From Aquilaria yunnanensis (lineage: Eukaryota > Streptophyta > Magnoliopsida > Malvales > Thymelaeaceae), in contig CM077599.1 of assembly GCA_039654915.1 (NCBI GenBank), forward strand, positions 81,560,001 to 81,624,000: DNA of 64,000 nucleotides, given 5' to 3'. Position numbers and translations under genes: made by a program. The notes under the pieces are model-generated. The model did not search any database. It was not told where the DNA came from and saw only the letters and a list, made by a program, of their open reading frames with translations. Of the stretch, positions 11,006 to 22,800 are shown in pieces; position 1 is the stretch's first letter, and each line of letters opens with the position of its first letter.

Positions 11006-11461
11006 TGACTTGTGCTCCAAGATTTTCTTATTTTTGCTTCATTTCCAAGCTCTTTCATTTCAAAAGTATTAAATCCTTAATTTTATACTAATCAAACAAG
11101 AACTACAAAAGAAAACATAATAAATGGCAAGGAACTAGTTAAAATATTGAGTAAATGTATTGAAAATTTCAGTACATCAGCCTTGTACGCCCACTTTTGG
11201 CTTCATGGTGTTAAGATTAGCCTTTTTGACTCTTCCAAGTGACAATCTTTTAGATACTCCAGTATTTGATCTCTTTGAGCTTTAAAAGATTCTTGAATGT
11301 CCCAACTTGTGCTTCTTAGCTTTAATCTCTTCAAGAACTTTTAAAATGTGCATGAAAGTACTCTAGAGGTTGTCATCATTGGGTTTGATTGGTTCAGATT
11401 CAAGAAGCTTAAAGCTTATTTTTTTTGTTTAAGATTTGGTGTTAGTTTTATTGTTTGTTTG

Positions 11462-14400
11462 TGTTTGATTTGTTCTATTCATGACTCATATTAATTTGAT
11501 TTTGATGATAACGAAACATATTTATTTTTTGTGTTTCAAAGCTCTACCTAAAGATTTATACATTGGTCTCTTATTGATAAAGTTTTGATCTTTGGAAAGA
11601 AAATTGTTTCTTAAGTATACTTGAAGTATTTACGGTGATTCAAGCATTGCTTGTGAAGGAATAAATCTTTTTTGAAAAAAATCCATTGAAGTTTGAAAGT
11701 GAGAAAAACCTGGAGCTACAGTTTCAACAGGGTGAAAATATTTCATTGTGTTGAAATTGGAGCATTTTTTTGAACCCAAGAGCATTTTGATTCTAGAACA
11801 AAAAAACACTCGAGTAAAATTTTTTCAATCTGGTAAAACTGGAGCGATTTTTCTCGAACCCGAGAGCATTTTGGTTCTGGAACAGAAAAAAACTCGAGTG
11901 AAAATTTTTCAACTAGATGAAACGTTTGATTCCAAACTTGCGTGTGATTTTCCGATTTAAAAATTTTTTGAAAAATCTTTTTAAAATCATGTCACATCAG
12001 ATTGCCATGTGGACCAAGTGCTGACATGTGATTAATAAGCAATCTAACCGTTGGAGTTCAAACCTGGGGTTTCACTATGAGATTGAATTTTCAACTGAGT
12101 GAAAGTTTTTTACCTGGGTGAAACTGGGCGACAAAAGTAAAAAGCTGTCAAATTTGACAGCAACGGTCACCTGCTTTCTTGGAGACTTTTCTGACCTTCC
12201 CAACGGTTCTTCAACATCTCTTTGGCCCCCAAATGAGTATAAATACATAGAGAAACACCTTAGAGATAACTCTTGGCCATTAAAAGTGAAGATTCATCAT
12301 CAAATCTAAGAGAAATAGCTTACCTTGAGAAAATCATTAGTGTTCTTGTAATTTCACTTGTATATCTAACAAAGAGTGCTATTGTGTGAGCTTGTGAGTT
12401 TGAAAACACTTTAAATCTTAGAATCTCTTGTGTGAAGAATGGTTTCTAGTGATCCTTGAAGAAAACTAAGGAGTGGTTTTTAGTTAGCCTTGGAGAAAAC
12501 TAGTGTTTGGTTGGGTGTGAATGTGAGGGAACTGCCTCGTTTACCCTGATATAGGGTGTTCCCAGGATCTTTGGATAATCAGGATTTAATAATCCTACTC
12601 TTAGTTACAAATGGCTAAGCTAATACTTGCATTATTTAAAACTTTATATGCTACTAGTTAATTATCCTATCTCATGAATAAATGTGTGCTTAACTTCGGC
12701 ATTTGGAAGAGAAGTTATAAATAAAACTTTTCAAAACACTTTCAGTGGCATTCACAAAATACTTGAAACACATACCGAAATCATACAAACTTATTCATTT
12801 AAACTTCAAGCATTAGCTTATGTACATATAACACTTTACTTATGTACATCCATAAGCAACCACAGTATATATACAGACATGTACACTAAATAAGTCCATG
12901 CACACTTGTTAAACTAGAGGCATTTCCTTGGTACCTAAGTACTCAATATTTACAAAGTCTGAGACTATAAAAATAACTTTCACCTGGGCACAGAAGCTTC
13001 AGAAATGAGAGATCCAACTTTTCCTTGTGCATTTTACCTGTATTTGTCAAGGCTATTTTAAATACTTAGTTAGTATATTAATATTACTAACCAATAACTT
13101 AGAATCATTAGAGATTCATATACTTTAAATACCCGCACCAAAACCTTGCTGAACAACCCTTCAGTGGGTATTAGGCTTCACATTATTATTATCTGCACAA
13201 TGTGACACTTAAGGGAATGAGAGTTATAAATTCTCAGTAAGGAATTAAATACCTGTAAAATAAACTTTAGGACCCAACGTATATAACATATATGCATATC
13301 TTAACATGAGCTCAAAACGTTATGAGGTCTTGACTAATGGCCACTAGTACGGGTTTTATGGCGGGGAACCCATCCTCAACTTAGTCCTTCTTACAAGAGC
13401 TTAACTATTGCTTTAGCAAGCTTGGCTTGCCATTACTTATCCTTACTCACACTGTATAGGAGTTCTTGGTGGCTCATTCTTACTAAGCTTGGTAGCTTAG
13501 CTAGGGTACTCTTGAGCGTCAAAGTCCATCTTGAATACTTAGTACCCTGTATACTTACTTAATGATTATTTAATTACTTAGTCCTTAAGCCACTTTTTGT
13601 CCACCTCTTACTATCTTAATTAATGCATTGTAAAATTCATAATGCATCAATTTAAACTTGAACTTAAAATCTCTTACCTTGAATAATTAATGCAAGCAAA
13701 CACCAACTTCAATGTCCTTATGGTCTCGGTTTTGTACTCTTCTTTGTACCTTTATAGTAGCTTGAGTATTTCTCTTTTAATTGATCATTTAGCTACATAA
13801 ATAAATCATAATTAGGACAATATTACAATATTCCTTATAGTTTAGGTGGTTAGGATTAACTCTCTCATTGGATTCCAATTAACTGGCCTTTTACTCAACA
13901 TACATATAAAATGTTTCTAGGCCCTTTTTTATTTCTTATTTCTTGCTCAACAAAATCTGATTTAAAAATAATAAATCCCAGATTAATCAACCTAGAAAAC
14001 CTTGAATTAATCAAGAACAAAAAATAACCAAATTAGCGTTTACCCTTGAATCAAACCGTGTTTGGATTCCTTCCTACTTAAGCTTTGATTCCTAAGCTTT
14101 TTATGTTGTTTTTCCCTTAATAAACAAACAAGAACTAGCTTCAATTCAGTGAATCCAGCAGCTACAAAACCATATGAAGCTCAAAAATAAGGGAAGAACA
14201 AAAGAAAACTTACTTGAACAAATAGCTTGAAATTCAAGCTTAGGGTTGCTCCAAACTTGATTTTCCTTCAAAAATTTACTTAATTGTGCTTGATTTTGAT
14301 GAATTTGAGCTTGGATTTGGTTTAGCTAAGTTTCGAAGGGGAGAGAGTGCTCTCAGGTGGTCTCGAGCTGGAGGAAGAAAATGGTAGAGCAAATAATGGG

Positions 14401-15210
14401 CAGTCAACTTATGTAGGCTTAAATGGCACATGCCACGCACTTGGTCCCTTCTTTGTACACAATAGTACGTTGGGGACTTATCCAGGACCGAATAGAAAAA
14501 TTAGGACCAAAACTAGAATTATTACGTATCTTCACCTTAATTACACAGCCAGTCATCAGCTTTCACATACATGTAATTTAGTCCTGATACTTCTTAGGGT
14601 TACACATAAACGATTTACAGACAATTTAGTCAAGTCACAATTTTACAAGGGTAAAGCGGGAATCACGAAAAACCGTGATGCCTTAAATTCAATATTTTTC
14701 CATCATCCACCCAACCGTGAAATAAAAATGGGTCACTATATGAAATGACTAAAATGCCTTTCTTGGTCCGGTTTTCTTAAATTACAAATTTTGTCCTCTT
14801 TAAGCTACTATACTTTATTAAACTGAGAATTTGCTTGCATTAAAAATTCTAAGTACATTAAATTACTAAAATAATTAATATTACCTCAGTAATTATGATC
14901 CAAATTTTTGAAGAGCCGTTACAGTGAACCTTGAAGAAAACACCATTGTATTCTTGATCAAGAGATAGTGGAGGAACTCTTAAGTGGACAAGTTTGAGGA
15001 GAGGACGTAGACTTTGATTGGTGGAGTTGAACCTCTATAAATCCCGATGCACTCTTTCCTTGTCTCTCTTTATATTTTACTTTATATTTTTCTTATACTT
15101 GCTTAGTTTGTTCTTGATTTTTGGTTAAGTAAATTTAGTTATAAAATTTGATTTTGCTAAAGTTTTTAATACAACCAATTCACCCTCTCTTGGTTGCACT
15201 TGGGCCAACA
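11462..15210 (+). repeat. 5' LTR of element A, copy 1, interrupted by solo LTR C
   Basis: Without the 12522-14923 insertion and one target copy this LTR is about 1.34 kb, matching the 3' LTR at 16967-18314. Common landmarks are GATAAAGTTTTGATCTTTGG, GAGTATAAATACAT (TATA region, near 12235) and CTTTCCTTGTCTCTCTTTAT near the end. It ends GGGCCAACA at 15210, complementary to its TGTTGG-type start. Confidence 0.85.
12522..14923. mobile_element. Solo LTR C (Gypsy-like), copy 1
   Basis: This 2402-bp insertion begins TGTGAGGGAACTGCC and ends GAGCCGTTACA, with GTGAA duplicated at 12517-12521 and 14924-14928. The uninterrupted 3' LTR of element A gives the empty site near 18027 (GGGAGTGAACCTTG). There is no internal primer site, polypurine tract or coding domain, so it is best read as a single long LTR left after LTR-LTR recombination. 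Length and terminal bases suggest Gypsy. A 133-codon frame at 14347 has no recognisable similarity. Confidence 0.82.
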
Positions 15211-15224
15211 ATTGGTATCAGAGC
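15211..15224 (+). other. Primer-binding site of element A, copy 1
   Basis: ATTGGTATCAGAGC follows the 5' LTR end directly. TGGTATCAGAGC is the usual complement of initiator-Met tRNA in plant LTR elements. Confidence 0.9.
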
Positions 15225-15273
15225 TTGGTGATTTTTGTTTTGAAAACCTTGCGATTTTAAAATCTAAAGATTT

Positions 15274-16377
15274 ATGGCAACCTTATGTGATAACATAAGT
15301 TCTATCTTTCCACCTTCTTTGAGTTTTGAAAATTTGAACTTGTGGAAAGAAAGAATGAAAATTTTTATTCAAGAAAATGATTTTGAGCTTTGGAAAATAG
15401 TTGAAGAGGGGTTAAAAAGTTTTGATATGAGATCATGCACTCTAAATGCTATAGCAAATGCATATTCTTTATTCCAATATGAGCAATGAAAGATTTGAAG
15501 GTTTTTTAGATTGCAACTCTGCTAATGAAATTTGGGAAAAACTTGGTTTGGTGGATGGAAAAGAGAAGGCATACCATGGTAAAGAGAAGGACAATCAAAA
15601 TTGCATTCGTGATAAGAAAAAAAAGAAGAAAAAACATAGAATGGGATGCAATAAGAAGAATAGAAGATCCATGGTGATGGCATGGAGTGCTAGTGATTTA
15701 TCTTCAGGTCAAAGTAAAAGTACTTCAACATCAAGCGATAAAGCCAACTTATGTTTCATGGCAAAAAAGGAAGATGAGGTAACAAGTACTTACTCTAGTA
15801 ACTCATCATCATCATCATGTTCATCTAGTTACTCATATGAAGAATTATTATATGTTTTTCATGAGCTTTTCAAAAACTCAAAAAGACTTGCAAAAAAGGT
15901 TGATGAATTAAAGGTTTTAAATACTTCTTTAACAACAGAAATAGATGACCTAAAGAAGGAGAACTTGGATATTAGCTTGTCCTTGAGATAAGAAATAGAT
16001 GAATTGAAAATAGATAAATTTGATCTTAATCAATCTTTATCTCGATTTGTCAAAGATAAAGAAAAACTCGATTTATTACTTGGTGCTTAAAATGGAGTCT
16101 ATGACAAAGTGGGAATTGGTTTTAATCATTTGATGAAGGAAAGAAAATTTGGGAATAGATTTATTGATACATCCTCATCCTCATAATTAGTTCATTTGTA
16201 ACTAATTATCAATGCTATACTTGTGGTGGAAAATGACATTATTCTTATCAATGCATGCTTAGAAGAGGAAAAGTTCCTATTGGCTATAAATTGATATAGG
16301 TTCCTAAAGGAACTAAAATTATTGAATATAACCCTCATAGACCCAAAGAGATTTGGGTATCTAAGACCAAAGTTTGA
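15274..16377 (+). pseudogene. Decayed Copia gag, element A copy 1
   Basis: The frame opens MATLCDNISS with the LWKERMKIFIQ and ANEIWEKL words of the UBN2-type Copia gag. A Ser/Lys-rich linker, a coiled-coil region (KVDELKVLNTSL) and a CCHC knuckle near 16212 follow, ending in WVSKTKV. Lesions: an extra A near 15458 shifts frame, TAA interrupts near 15989, and further stops lie within the knuckle and the coiled-coil tail. The knuckle keeps its final Cys, which copy 2 has lost, but has a stop in the middle. A TAG after GYKLI is shared with copy 2 and so predates the duplication. No enzyme domains follow. Confidence 0.85.
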
Positions 16378-16951
16378 GATTTATTATAGGGTGCTAGAGC
16401 ATGAAGCAAAAATTAGAAGCATATACATGAAGCTCTATACACAAAGAAATTGTGGATTTGAAGTTCAATGGCAAATGTTTGCGATAAAGTTCATTTGTGG
16501 TAACATTGTTGATTTTCTTTGGTTAATGGTAATTATTAATGCATTGAGCTATTTGGTTGTGCTATGTTGCTTAATGAGTATATATAAGTTATTCATTATT
16601 CTTGAAAGATATGTAATATTTTTGTGATCATCATGATGATTGTGGATTTGTTCTAATATTTTGATGATATAATTTTGTATGGAAAATATTATGTTGCTAG
16701 CCTATTAGTTGATATTTGGCTACTTTGCTTGATCTAGAAAGTGGGAGAATTTTTTTTTATATGCTTGGACTAAGGGGGAGCTTGTTGCATGTTGTGGTAA
16801 TTTCTTTAAAGAATTTTTCATGATTTATTTTGATTACCCATATGTCTTTTTGATTCTGACAAAAATGGGGAGAGATAGAATTAGAGAATAAATGTTCATG
16901 TTTGTTGTTTAGATATTATATATGTCTTTTGAAATGTTGTTTTGTCATCAT

Positions 16952-16966
16952 AAAAAAGGGGGAGAT
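16952..16966 (+). other. Polypurine tract of element A, copy 1
   Basis: AAAAAAGGGGGAGAT directly precedes the 3' LTR start at 16967, the normal priming site for plus-strand synthesis. Copy 2 has the same at about 44892-44907. Confidence 0.85.
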
Positions 16967-18314
16967 TGTTGGATTTGTTCTATTCATGGCTCATATTGAT
17001 TTGATTTTGATGATAACAAAACATATTTTTTTTATATGTTTCAAAGCTCTATCTAAAGATCTATACATTGGCCTCTTATTGATAAAGTTTTGATCTTTGG
17101 AAGAAAAATTGTTTCTTAAGTATATTTCAAGTATTTACGGTGATTCAAGCATTGCTTGTGAAGGAAGAAATCTTTTTGGAGAAAAATTCATTGAAGTTTG
17201 GAAGTTTGGAAGTGAGAAAAAACTAGAGCTACAGTTTTAATAGAGTGAAAATATTTCAACGTGTTGAAATTGGAGCATTTTTTTGAACCCAAGAGCATTT
17301 TTGTTCTAGAACAGAAAAATACTCAAGTGAAATTTTTTCAACTGGGTGAAACTGGAGCGATTTTTTGAACCCAAAAGCATTTTGGTTCTGGAACAGGAAA
17401 ACACTCGAGTGAAAATTTTTTCAACTGGGTAAAACGTTGATTCCAGACTTGCGCGCGATTTTCCGGTTTAAAAATTCTTTGAAAAATCTTTTTAAAATCA
17501 TGCTACATCAGATTACCACGTGGGCCAGGTGCTGACATGTGATTAATGAGCAATCTAGCCGTTGGAGTTCAAACCTGAGGTTTCGCTATGAGACCGCATT
17601 TTCAACTGAGTAAAAGTTTTTTACCCGGGTGAAACTGGGCGACAAAAGCAAAAAGTTATCAAATTGACAGCAACAGTCACTTGCTTTCTTGGAGACTTTT
17701 TTTACCTTCCTAACGGTTCTTCAACATCTCTTTGGCCCCCAAATGAGTATAAATACATGATGACATGCCTTGGAGATAACTCTTGGCCATTAAAAGTGAA
17801 GATTCATCATCAAATCCAAGAGAAATAACTTACCTTGAGAAAATCATTAGTGTTCTTATACTTTCACTTGTATATCTAGCAAAGAATGCTATTATGTGAG
17901 CTTGTAAGTTTGAAAACACTTCAAACCTTAGAATCTCTTGTGTGAGAAGTAGTCCTTAGTGATCCTTGAAGAAAACCAGGGAGTGATTTCTAGTTAGCCT
18001 TGGAGAAAACTAGTGTTTGGTTGGGAGTGAACCTTGAAGAAAACGCCACTGTATTCTTGATCAAGAGATAATGGAGGAACTCTAAAGTTGGCAAGCTTGA
18101 GGAGAGGATGTAGACTCCGGTTGGTGGAATTGAATCTCTATAAATCCTGGTGCACTCTTTCCTTGTCTCTCTTTATATTATGCTTTATATTTTTCTTATA
18201 CTTGCTTAGTTTGTTCTTGATTTTTGGTTAAGTAAATTTAATTGTAAAATTTGATTTTGCTAAAGTTTTTAATACAACTAATTCACCTCCCTCTTGGTTG
18301 CACTTGGGTTAACA
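16967..18314 (+). repeat. 3' LTR of element A, copy 1
   Basis: It runs TGTTGGATTTG to GGGTTAACA (1348 bp), uninterrupted, and gives the empty-site reference for solo LTR C. GAGTATAAATACATG near 17744 is the probable promoter. The GTTTG target copy follows at 18315-18319. Confidence 0.88.
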
Positions 18315-20815
18315 GTTTGGAATTTTTTCCTATTTTGATGTGGTTTGAGTCTTGTGTGTAGTCTATAAAAAGGCATGCTATGGTAGAGTTTTAAGTATAA
18401 AAGAAAAACCAATGTAGTAATTAAATAGGCAAGATGTGAGGATTTTTAGTAGGGAAGGAGGTCCAAAATGGGAAAGGAGTAGAACGTGAAATCTTTTGTG
18501 ATTGTCATATTTTGTAATTCTGTAATAGTAGAATATCAGGATTTTCAGTAGTGTGTAAGGGATCCATAGGCCAACGTGAGCATTAAGGGCATACCTCTAC
18601 TGTAATATCTATATATTTTTTTCGAGATGATTTCTCTCATCTGTAGATGTAGACTAGTGAAGAACCAAACTATGTTAATTTGAGCGTACCTAATTAATGA
18701 TGTTTGTTTTTTTGTTGCATGTGATGCATGATTGGTGAATTTTTTTTCCCAACAACTAAAAATGTTCTTATTGTTTTGTAGAATAATTAAACAATTATTC
18801 CTAAGGTTTGTAAACCTTCCCTCTGATTCATCCTCTTATGACTTGTTTAAGTAAGAGCTCAAAGTTGTTCAGCTCTTTCAAGTAAACGCTACACTATTTT
18901 TTAAGGGGTTTTTTTACAGTTACCTTCTAAACTTTTGGTGATATATACCTGCCCTTCAAAGTTTGAAAACCTGCCATTATCTCATTGCTTTTTTAACGCC
19001 GTCAATCATCTATTAGTTAAAATTATAGCTAGTCTCCTTGAACATGATTGGTTTATAGTTGCCCCTAAAACATTAAAAATTTACACTTTCCCTCTTGCTT
19101 TTTTCATATTATCTAGCAGCATCTTCAAGAATTCTAATTGAAACTATTTAGTAACTATGTTATAGTAATATCAAGTTGCCTGATATTTTTTAAATATTAA
19201 TTAACATTTAAAATACTTCCTCCTACATAGATTTTCTATTCTGTTTGTTATTTTGTATCATCCTAAATTCTTTGCACTATTTTTTTTTTACTAAGTTTTA
19301 CCAAGCAACTTTACAGTTATAGCCCTCTCGTTTCACTTTCTGCTCCGACGACCAGTCGCTTATTCAGTCACATTTTACTTAGTCACTTTTAATATGGCAA
19401 CTTAAGTTTCAGTGGCTCCATCATTTTTTTTTAAATTTTAATTGTTTATTTCATAAATCGAATACCAAAAGCGCAAAAGCACTTATTAGGTCATGGTGAG
19501 CTCCAAAGACAGTCATAGCGAGATCCATTTTCTTTTTTTTTTTTTAATTTTTTTTAAAGAATAGAATTTTATTAAAGCTCCAAAAAGAAAGAGCCAAGAA
19601 AACAAATGCTGCCAATAATCCCAGCACTGCAACAAAGCAGCAGAAACACAATACAAAGAAATAATGACAAAAAACAGCAACAAATAGAACCACAACACCG
19701 ATGAACCAGACCTCCAGTTTATTTTAATTGTTTATTGCTCTCGTTTAAAGCTCTTAATTTGGCCCAGCAAGAGACACAACCAACGATCATGGTAAGCTCC
19801 AGTGGCACAAAGATCAATGATGAACCTCAGCGGTCGTTGTCCAAGAGGATGAGTCATGCACAAACTATGATGGTCGACCTCCCAAAGAGGTCAACTCCAC
19901 CGTCGATAACGAGCTTATGCCCTCCTCATTGGCACCGATTGCTCTAATTATTTGCATGCTAACAAAATCAAGGTCGAGGCCTGAAAGTTATCGACGAATG
20001 TAACCCAATTAAAGGAGAAAGAAGAAAGAGCGAAAAAAGGATAAAAGAGGAGTTGAGAGCATGAATTGAAGGCTTGAATCGGGTTTTGAGTTGATGGAGG
20101 TGATGGAATGAGTGACAAATTGAGGTCGGGAAAAGAGAAAGGAGGCCGCAGGACGAAGCCTGCGAGGAGACGATGAGCGGACAGGGAAGTGAGGAGGGAA
20201 TGAAGCGGGCAGACGGCATCAGGTATGGGCGGATGCAGCGAATGTGGTTGCCGGTGGCTGTCGAAAGAGATGGGTAGAACAGTGGCATATAGGGAACGAG
20301 AAAGTAGGTCCAAGGGTAAAATTGTTCAAAAATACATTAGTAGGAAATTTGATACTTTTTCATACAAAAAAATATTTTAAATGTTAATTAATTATTAAAA
20401 AAATACCAGATAACTTGAGATTATGATAACTAGGGCTGAAAATGGGCCTGGCCGAGCCCGAGCTCGCCAGGCTCGAGCTCGGCCCTATTATAATTCGGCA
20501 CTACTCGAGCTTGAGCTCGGCTCGAGTCAGGCTCGAGCTCGGCTCGAAAATGCTCGAGGCTCGAATACAAATATGAGTTAAAAAAAAATCTAAAATATAT
20601 CTTGAATTTTGATAAAAAAAAAAAGCTGAAATATATCCTCAAATATAACATAAGAGAATCTCTTTGATTATAACTCAAAGCTAAAGATTAAACATCAGAA
20701 GAATGCAGCATCAAGGACATATTCAAGGACATGGACGTATTCAAGGACATCCTCAGAAAATAGACCAAAGTCCACCGACAGACCAGCCAAGGCAACAAAT
20801 GCAGCATCAAGAAGA

Positions 20816-21805
20816 GTCTCCTGATGTGGTGCACCTAACCCACCTGACCACTCCAGAGTCCATCTTCCATCTCCGGCTCGGGTTTGCCTCTTTAGCCTCC
20901 AAGCCCTACTCGTCATCTTGGTACTTATGGCTCATGTGGCCTGTCACCTTTTTGTCCACGATGCTAACTTGGGCATATGGATGCACTTTTGTGGTGGAGA
21001 GGAACCGTTTTGATCAACTCAGACTGCAGATTTGGGCAATTCCAAAGTACAAACTCCAAGTAAGCCAGCATCATTTATTCATAACCCGATTAAAAAAAAC
21101 ACTAAATAACTTAAGCCCCCTAAACTAATTATTGCAGACATTCACTATTCTTACTCTCTTTGTCGCAGTACAAGATGAAATGGCATAATGAATCCATCAA
21201 CAATTTGATTGAGGAAGCCATATTAGAGGCAGATCAAAAGGGTGTCAAAGTTCTGAGTTTAGGGCTATTAAATCAGGTCAGCGCATGCAATTAACAACTT
21301 AGAATTAGCTACGTTATTTGGGAATTCCTCTTTCTAAAGCTTAATAACATATAAATGGCACGTCTGGTGAAAATTTGTAGGATGAAGAACGGAATGGGTA
21401 TGGCAAGTTGTACCTGCAGAGGCATCCACATCTAAAAGTGAAGCTGGTTGATGGAAGTAGCTTGGCCGCGGCAGTTGTGCTCAACAGCATCCCACAAGGG
21501 ACAACCCAAGTGCTCATCAGGGGCAACCTCACCAAGGTTGCTTATGCTGTTGCTTTTGCTCTCTGCCAAAAGGGCACCCAGGTCAAGACACATGCATTAT
21601 TATCTCCATAACTCTTGTGCTCAATAATTTAATCATAATTTCTAGATGAATTAGAGAGTCCATCAGTAAACTAATTTGACATGATTAATGTGTTCAATTT
21701 TAGGTAAGTACCTTGCACAGAGATGATGAATACGAGAGACTAAAAAAATCATTTGGGACCAATTCGGGAAACAACTTGGTCATCTCGAGCAGCTGTTCTA
21801 CCAAG
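20816..21805 (+). pseudogene. CER1: Captured CER1-like gene fragment inside hAT element
   Basis: Four consecutive exons join in frame with GT-AG introns: about 20816-21059, 21169-21276, 21381-21581 and 21704-21805. They encode PDVVHLTHLTTPESI..., IPKYKLQ, then NLIEEAILEA, LKVKLVDGSSLAAAVVLNSI, RGNLTKVAYAVAFALCQ and VISSSCSTK, which I recognise as the central-to-C-terminal part of CER1-type very-long-chain aldehyde decarbonylase (cuticular alkane synthesis). The N-terminal membrane half with the catalytic His clusters and the C-terminus are absent, so no active enzyme is expected. Exon 1 may be read from an ATG at 20703 in element-derived repeat sequence. Introns show capture as genomic DNA. 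The lack of stops suggests recent capture or selection. A chimeric transcript is possible but unproven. Confidence 0.88.
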
Positions 21806-22153
21806 GTAGTATGAGAAATTAACTTACTACTAGCTAATTTCTCAACTTTACATCTCTATGAGACATAGAAACTTAACAATTCTGTTCGACAACAATTTCA
21901 CTGATTACTGCCAGACAGTAAGGGCAGTTACTATAAATTCTTACACTAATTGATTCGAGATTATATATGCTATATATATTCATCACAATAAATTATTCTA
22001 ATCACTAGAGCTATAGTTGCAAGCACCAATAATACTTGAGAAGCACTCTTTAATTTTGGTGGTAGATATGGCTGGTTGGAGACGGGCTAGGTGAAGAAGA
22101 ATATCAGAAGAACAAGCAAGCACCGATAATATAAACAGATGAAGGCCAAGTAC

Positions 22154-22296
22154 CTGTGCCACATCAGCTAGCCATTCTCCACCAACTGCAACAACGGCTT
22201 GAATACCCTGTGCTAGCCTAATAGCACCTCTTGGACCTGTGTTTATCGATGTCTGGATAATATCCTCCACCAGATTCGGCAACTTGTCAATACTAG
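22154..22296 (-). pseudogene. Second captured exon inside hAT element, unidentified gene
   Basis: On the minus strand a polypyrimidine tract ending TTTTTGTGCCAG precedes an open 143-nt block ending CACAG before GTACTTGG, a plausible exon. It encodes SIDKLPNLVEDIIQTS followed by GPRGAIRLAQGIQAV and GGEWLADVAQ, which reads like a conserved plant protein segment that I cannot name. It is opposite in orientation to the CER1 piece, so a second, separate capture is likely. Confidence 0.6.
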
Positions 22297-22399
22297 CTGG
22301 CACAAAAAGAGCGAAAAGGTATAAGATTATGGTAAAAGATTAACAAAAATCAGATAAATCAGGTGAGGGACAGGAAAAATCAGGTGAGGGACAGAAATT

Positions 22400-22800
22400 A
22401 CCAAGGCGCCGCCGAAGGGAGTAGCCGACGCCGTCGCGCTGAGTAAGGGACTGGGACTGGGTCTCGGTGGGGACTGGGGAGTGAGGGCAACAGCCAGCAG
22501 GGGAGACCGGGAGAGCCGGGACGGGGTCACGGGAGTCGGAACTCGGGAGACCGCCGGACGATACGACTGGCTCTGGAGGTGGAGGCCTGGAGGGAGACTG
22601 GGAGAGAGTGGAGATCGAGAGTCGAGACTGGCACTGGAGGTGGAGGGCGAAAATGGAGATCGTCGTCGTGTGGCCGAGAGAGGGATGCGTCTGGGGCTAA
22701 GGGGAACTGGGGAAGGGGCCGAAGAGAGAGGGCCAGAGGGGTGGGCTCCTGGGATTAAGGGGGGAAGGCCCAAGAAGCTAAAAATCGAGCCTATTATGCT
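22400..22800. other. GC-rich tract in hAT interior
   Basis: This stretch is strongly G-rich on plus (GGGACCGGGAGAGCCGGGAC) in an otherwise AT-rich region. Frames are open on both strands (123 and 184 codons) but low-complexity R/G or S/P/L-rich, so I do not call a gene. It may be a third captured piece, for example a 5' UTR/first-exon region. Confidence 0.4.

Larger units (their letters stand above)
7363..11378 (+). other. Internal region of element B, copy 1: no protein gene
   Basis: About 4 kb lacks gag, protease, integrase and RT similarity. Two related blocks with promoter-like TATAAAT sequences occur at about 7715-7850 and 9140-9280 (shared words TTTGAGTGGTTT, ACTATAAAT, GGTTTACATA). 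A tract near 9640-9700 (CGCAAGCGTACAATGG, GTATCGTTCCAACAA) is typical of non-coding plant LTR-element interiors. Around 10735-11005 are repeats of GATGCGTCTTT. Short frames (60-88 codons) are scattered and not conserved in copy 2. Confidence 0.7.
11462..18314 (+). mobile_element. Gag-only Copia-type LTR retrotransposon A, copy 1, nested in B
   Basis: LTRs begin TGTTKGATTTG and end YYAACA. The direct duplication GTTTG at 11457-11461 and 18315-18319 marks insertion into the 3' LTR of B. The internal region is only about 1.76 kb (15211-16966): a primer site, a decayed gag and a polypurine tract. Protease, integrase, RT and RNase H are missing altogether, and copy 2 has the same layout, so the deletion or non-autonomous state predates the segmental duplication. 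The gag type (UBN2-like region, coiled coil, CCHC knuckle) suggests Copia. Confidence 0.88.
6848..18754 (+). mobile_element. LTR retrotransposon B, non-coding (LARD-like), copy 1, hosting nested elements
   Basis: The element has a 5' LTR at 6848-7362, a roughly 4-kb internal region and a 3' LTR beginning at 11379. The 3' LTR is interrupted by element A at 11462 and ends CCCAACA at 18754. A perfect 5-bp target duplication, ACTAA, flanks it at 6843-6847 and 18755-18759. A tRNA-Met-like primer site lies just inside the 5' LTR. No gag or pol frame exists in the internal region, so it needed proteins from a partner element. The 3' LTR start has changed from TG to CA. Superfamily is undetermined without coding sequence. 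Confidence 0.88.
11379..18754 (+). repeat. 3' LTR of element B, copy 1, split by element A
   Basis: The left part is 11379-11461 and the right part 18315-18754. Joined at the GTTTG target duplication they follow the 5' LTR at 6848-7362 collinearly. The 5' end reads CATTGGGTTTG rather than TGTTGGGTTTG. No convincing polypurine tract precedes it. Confidence 0.8.

Noticed and set aside
14347..14748. 133-codon frame inside solo LTR C
   Set aside because: Copy 2 breaks it (only 88 codons from a different start), and no similarity is recognisable.
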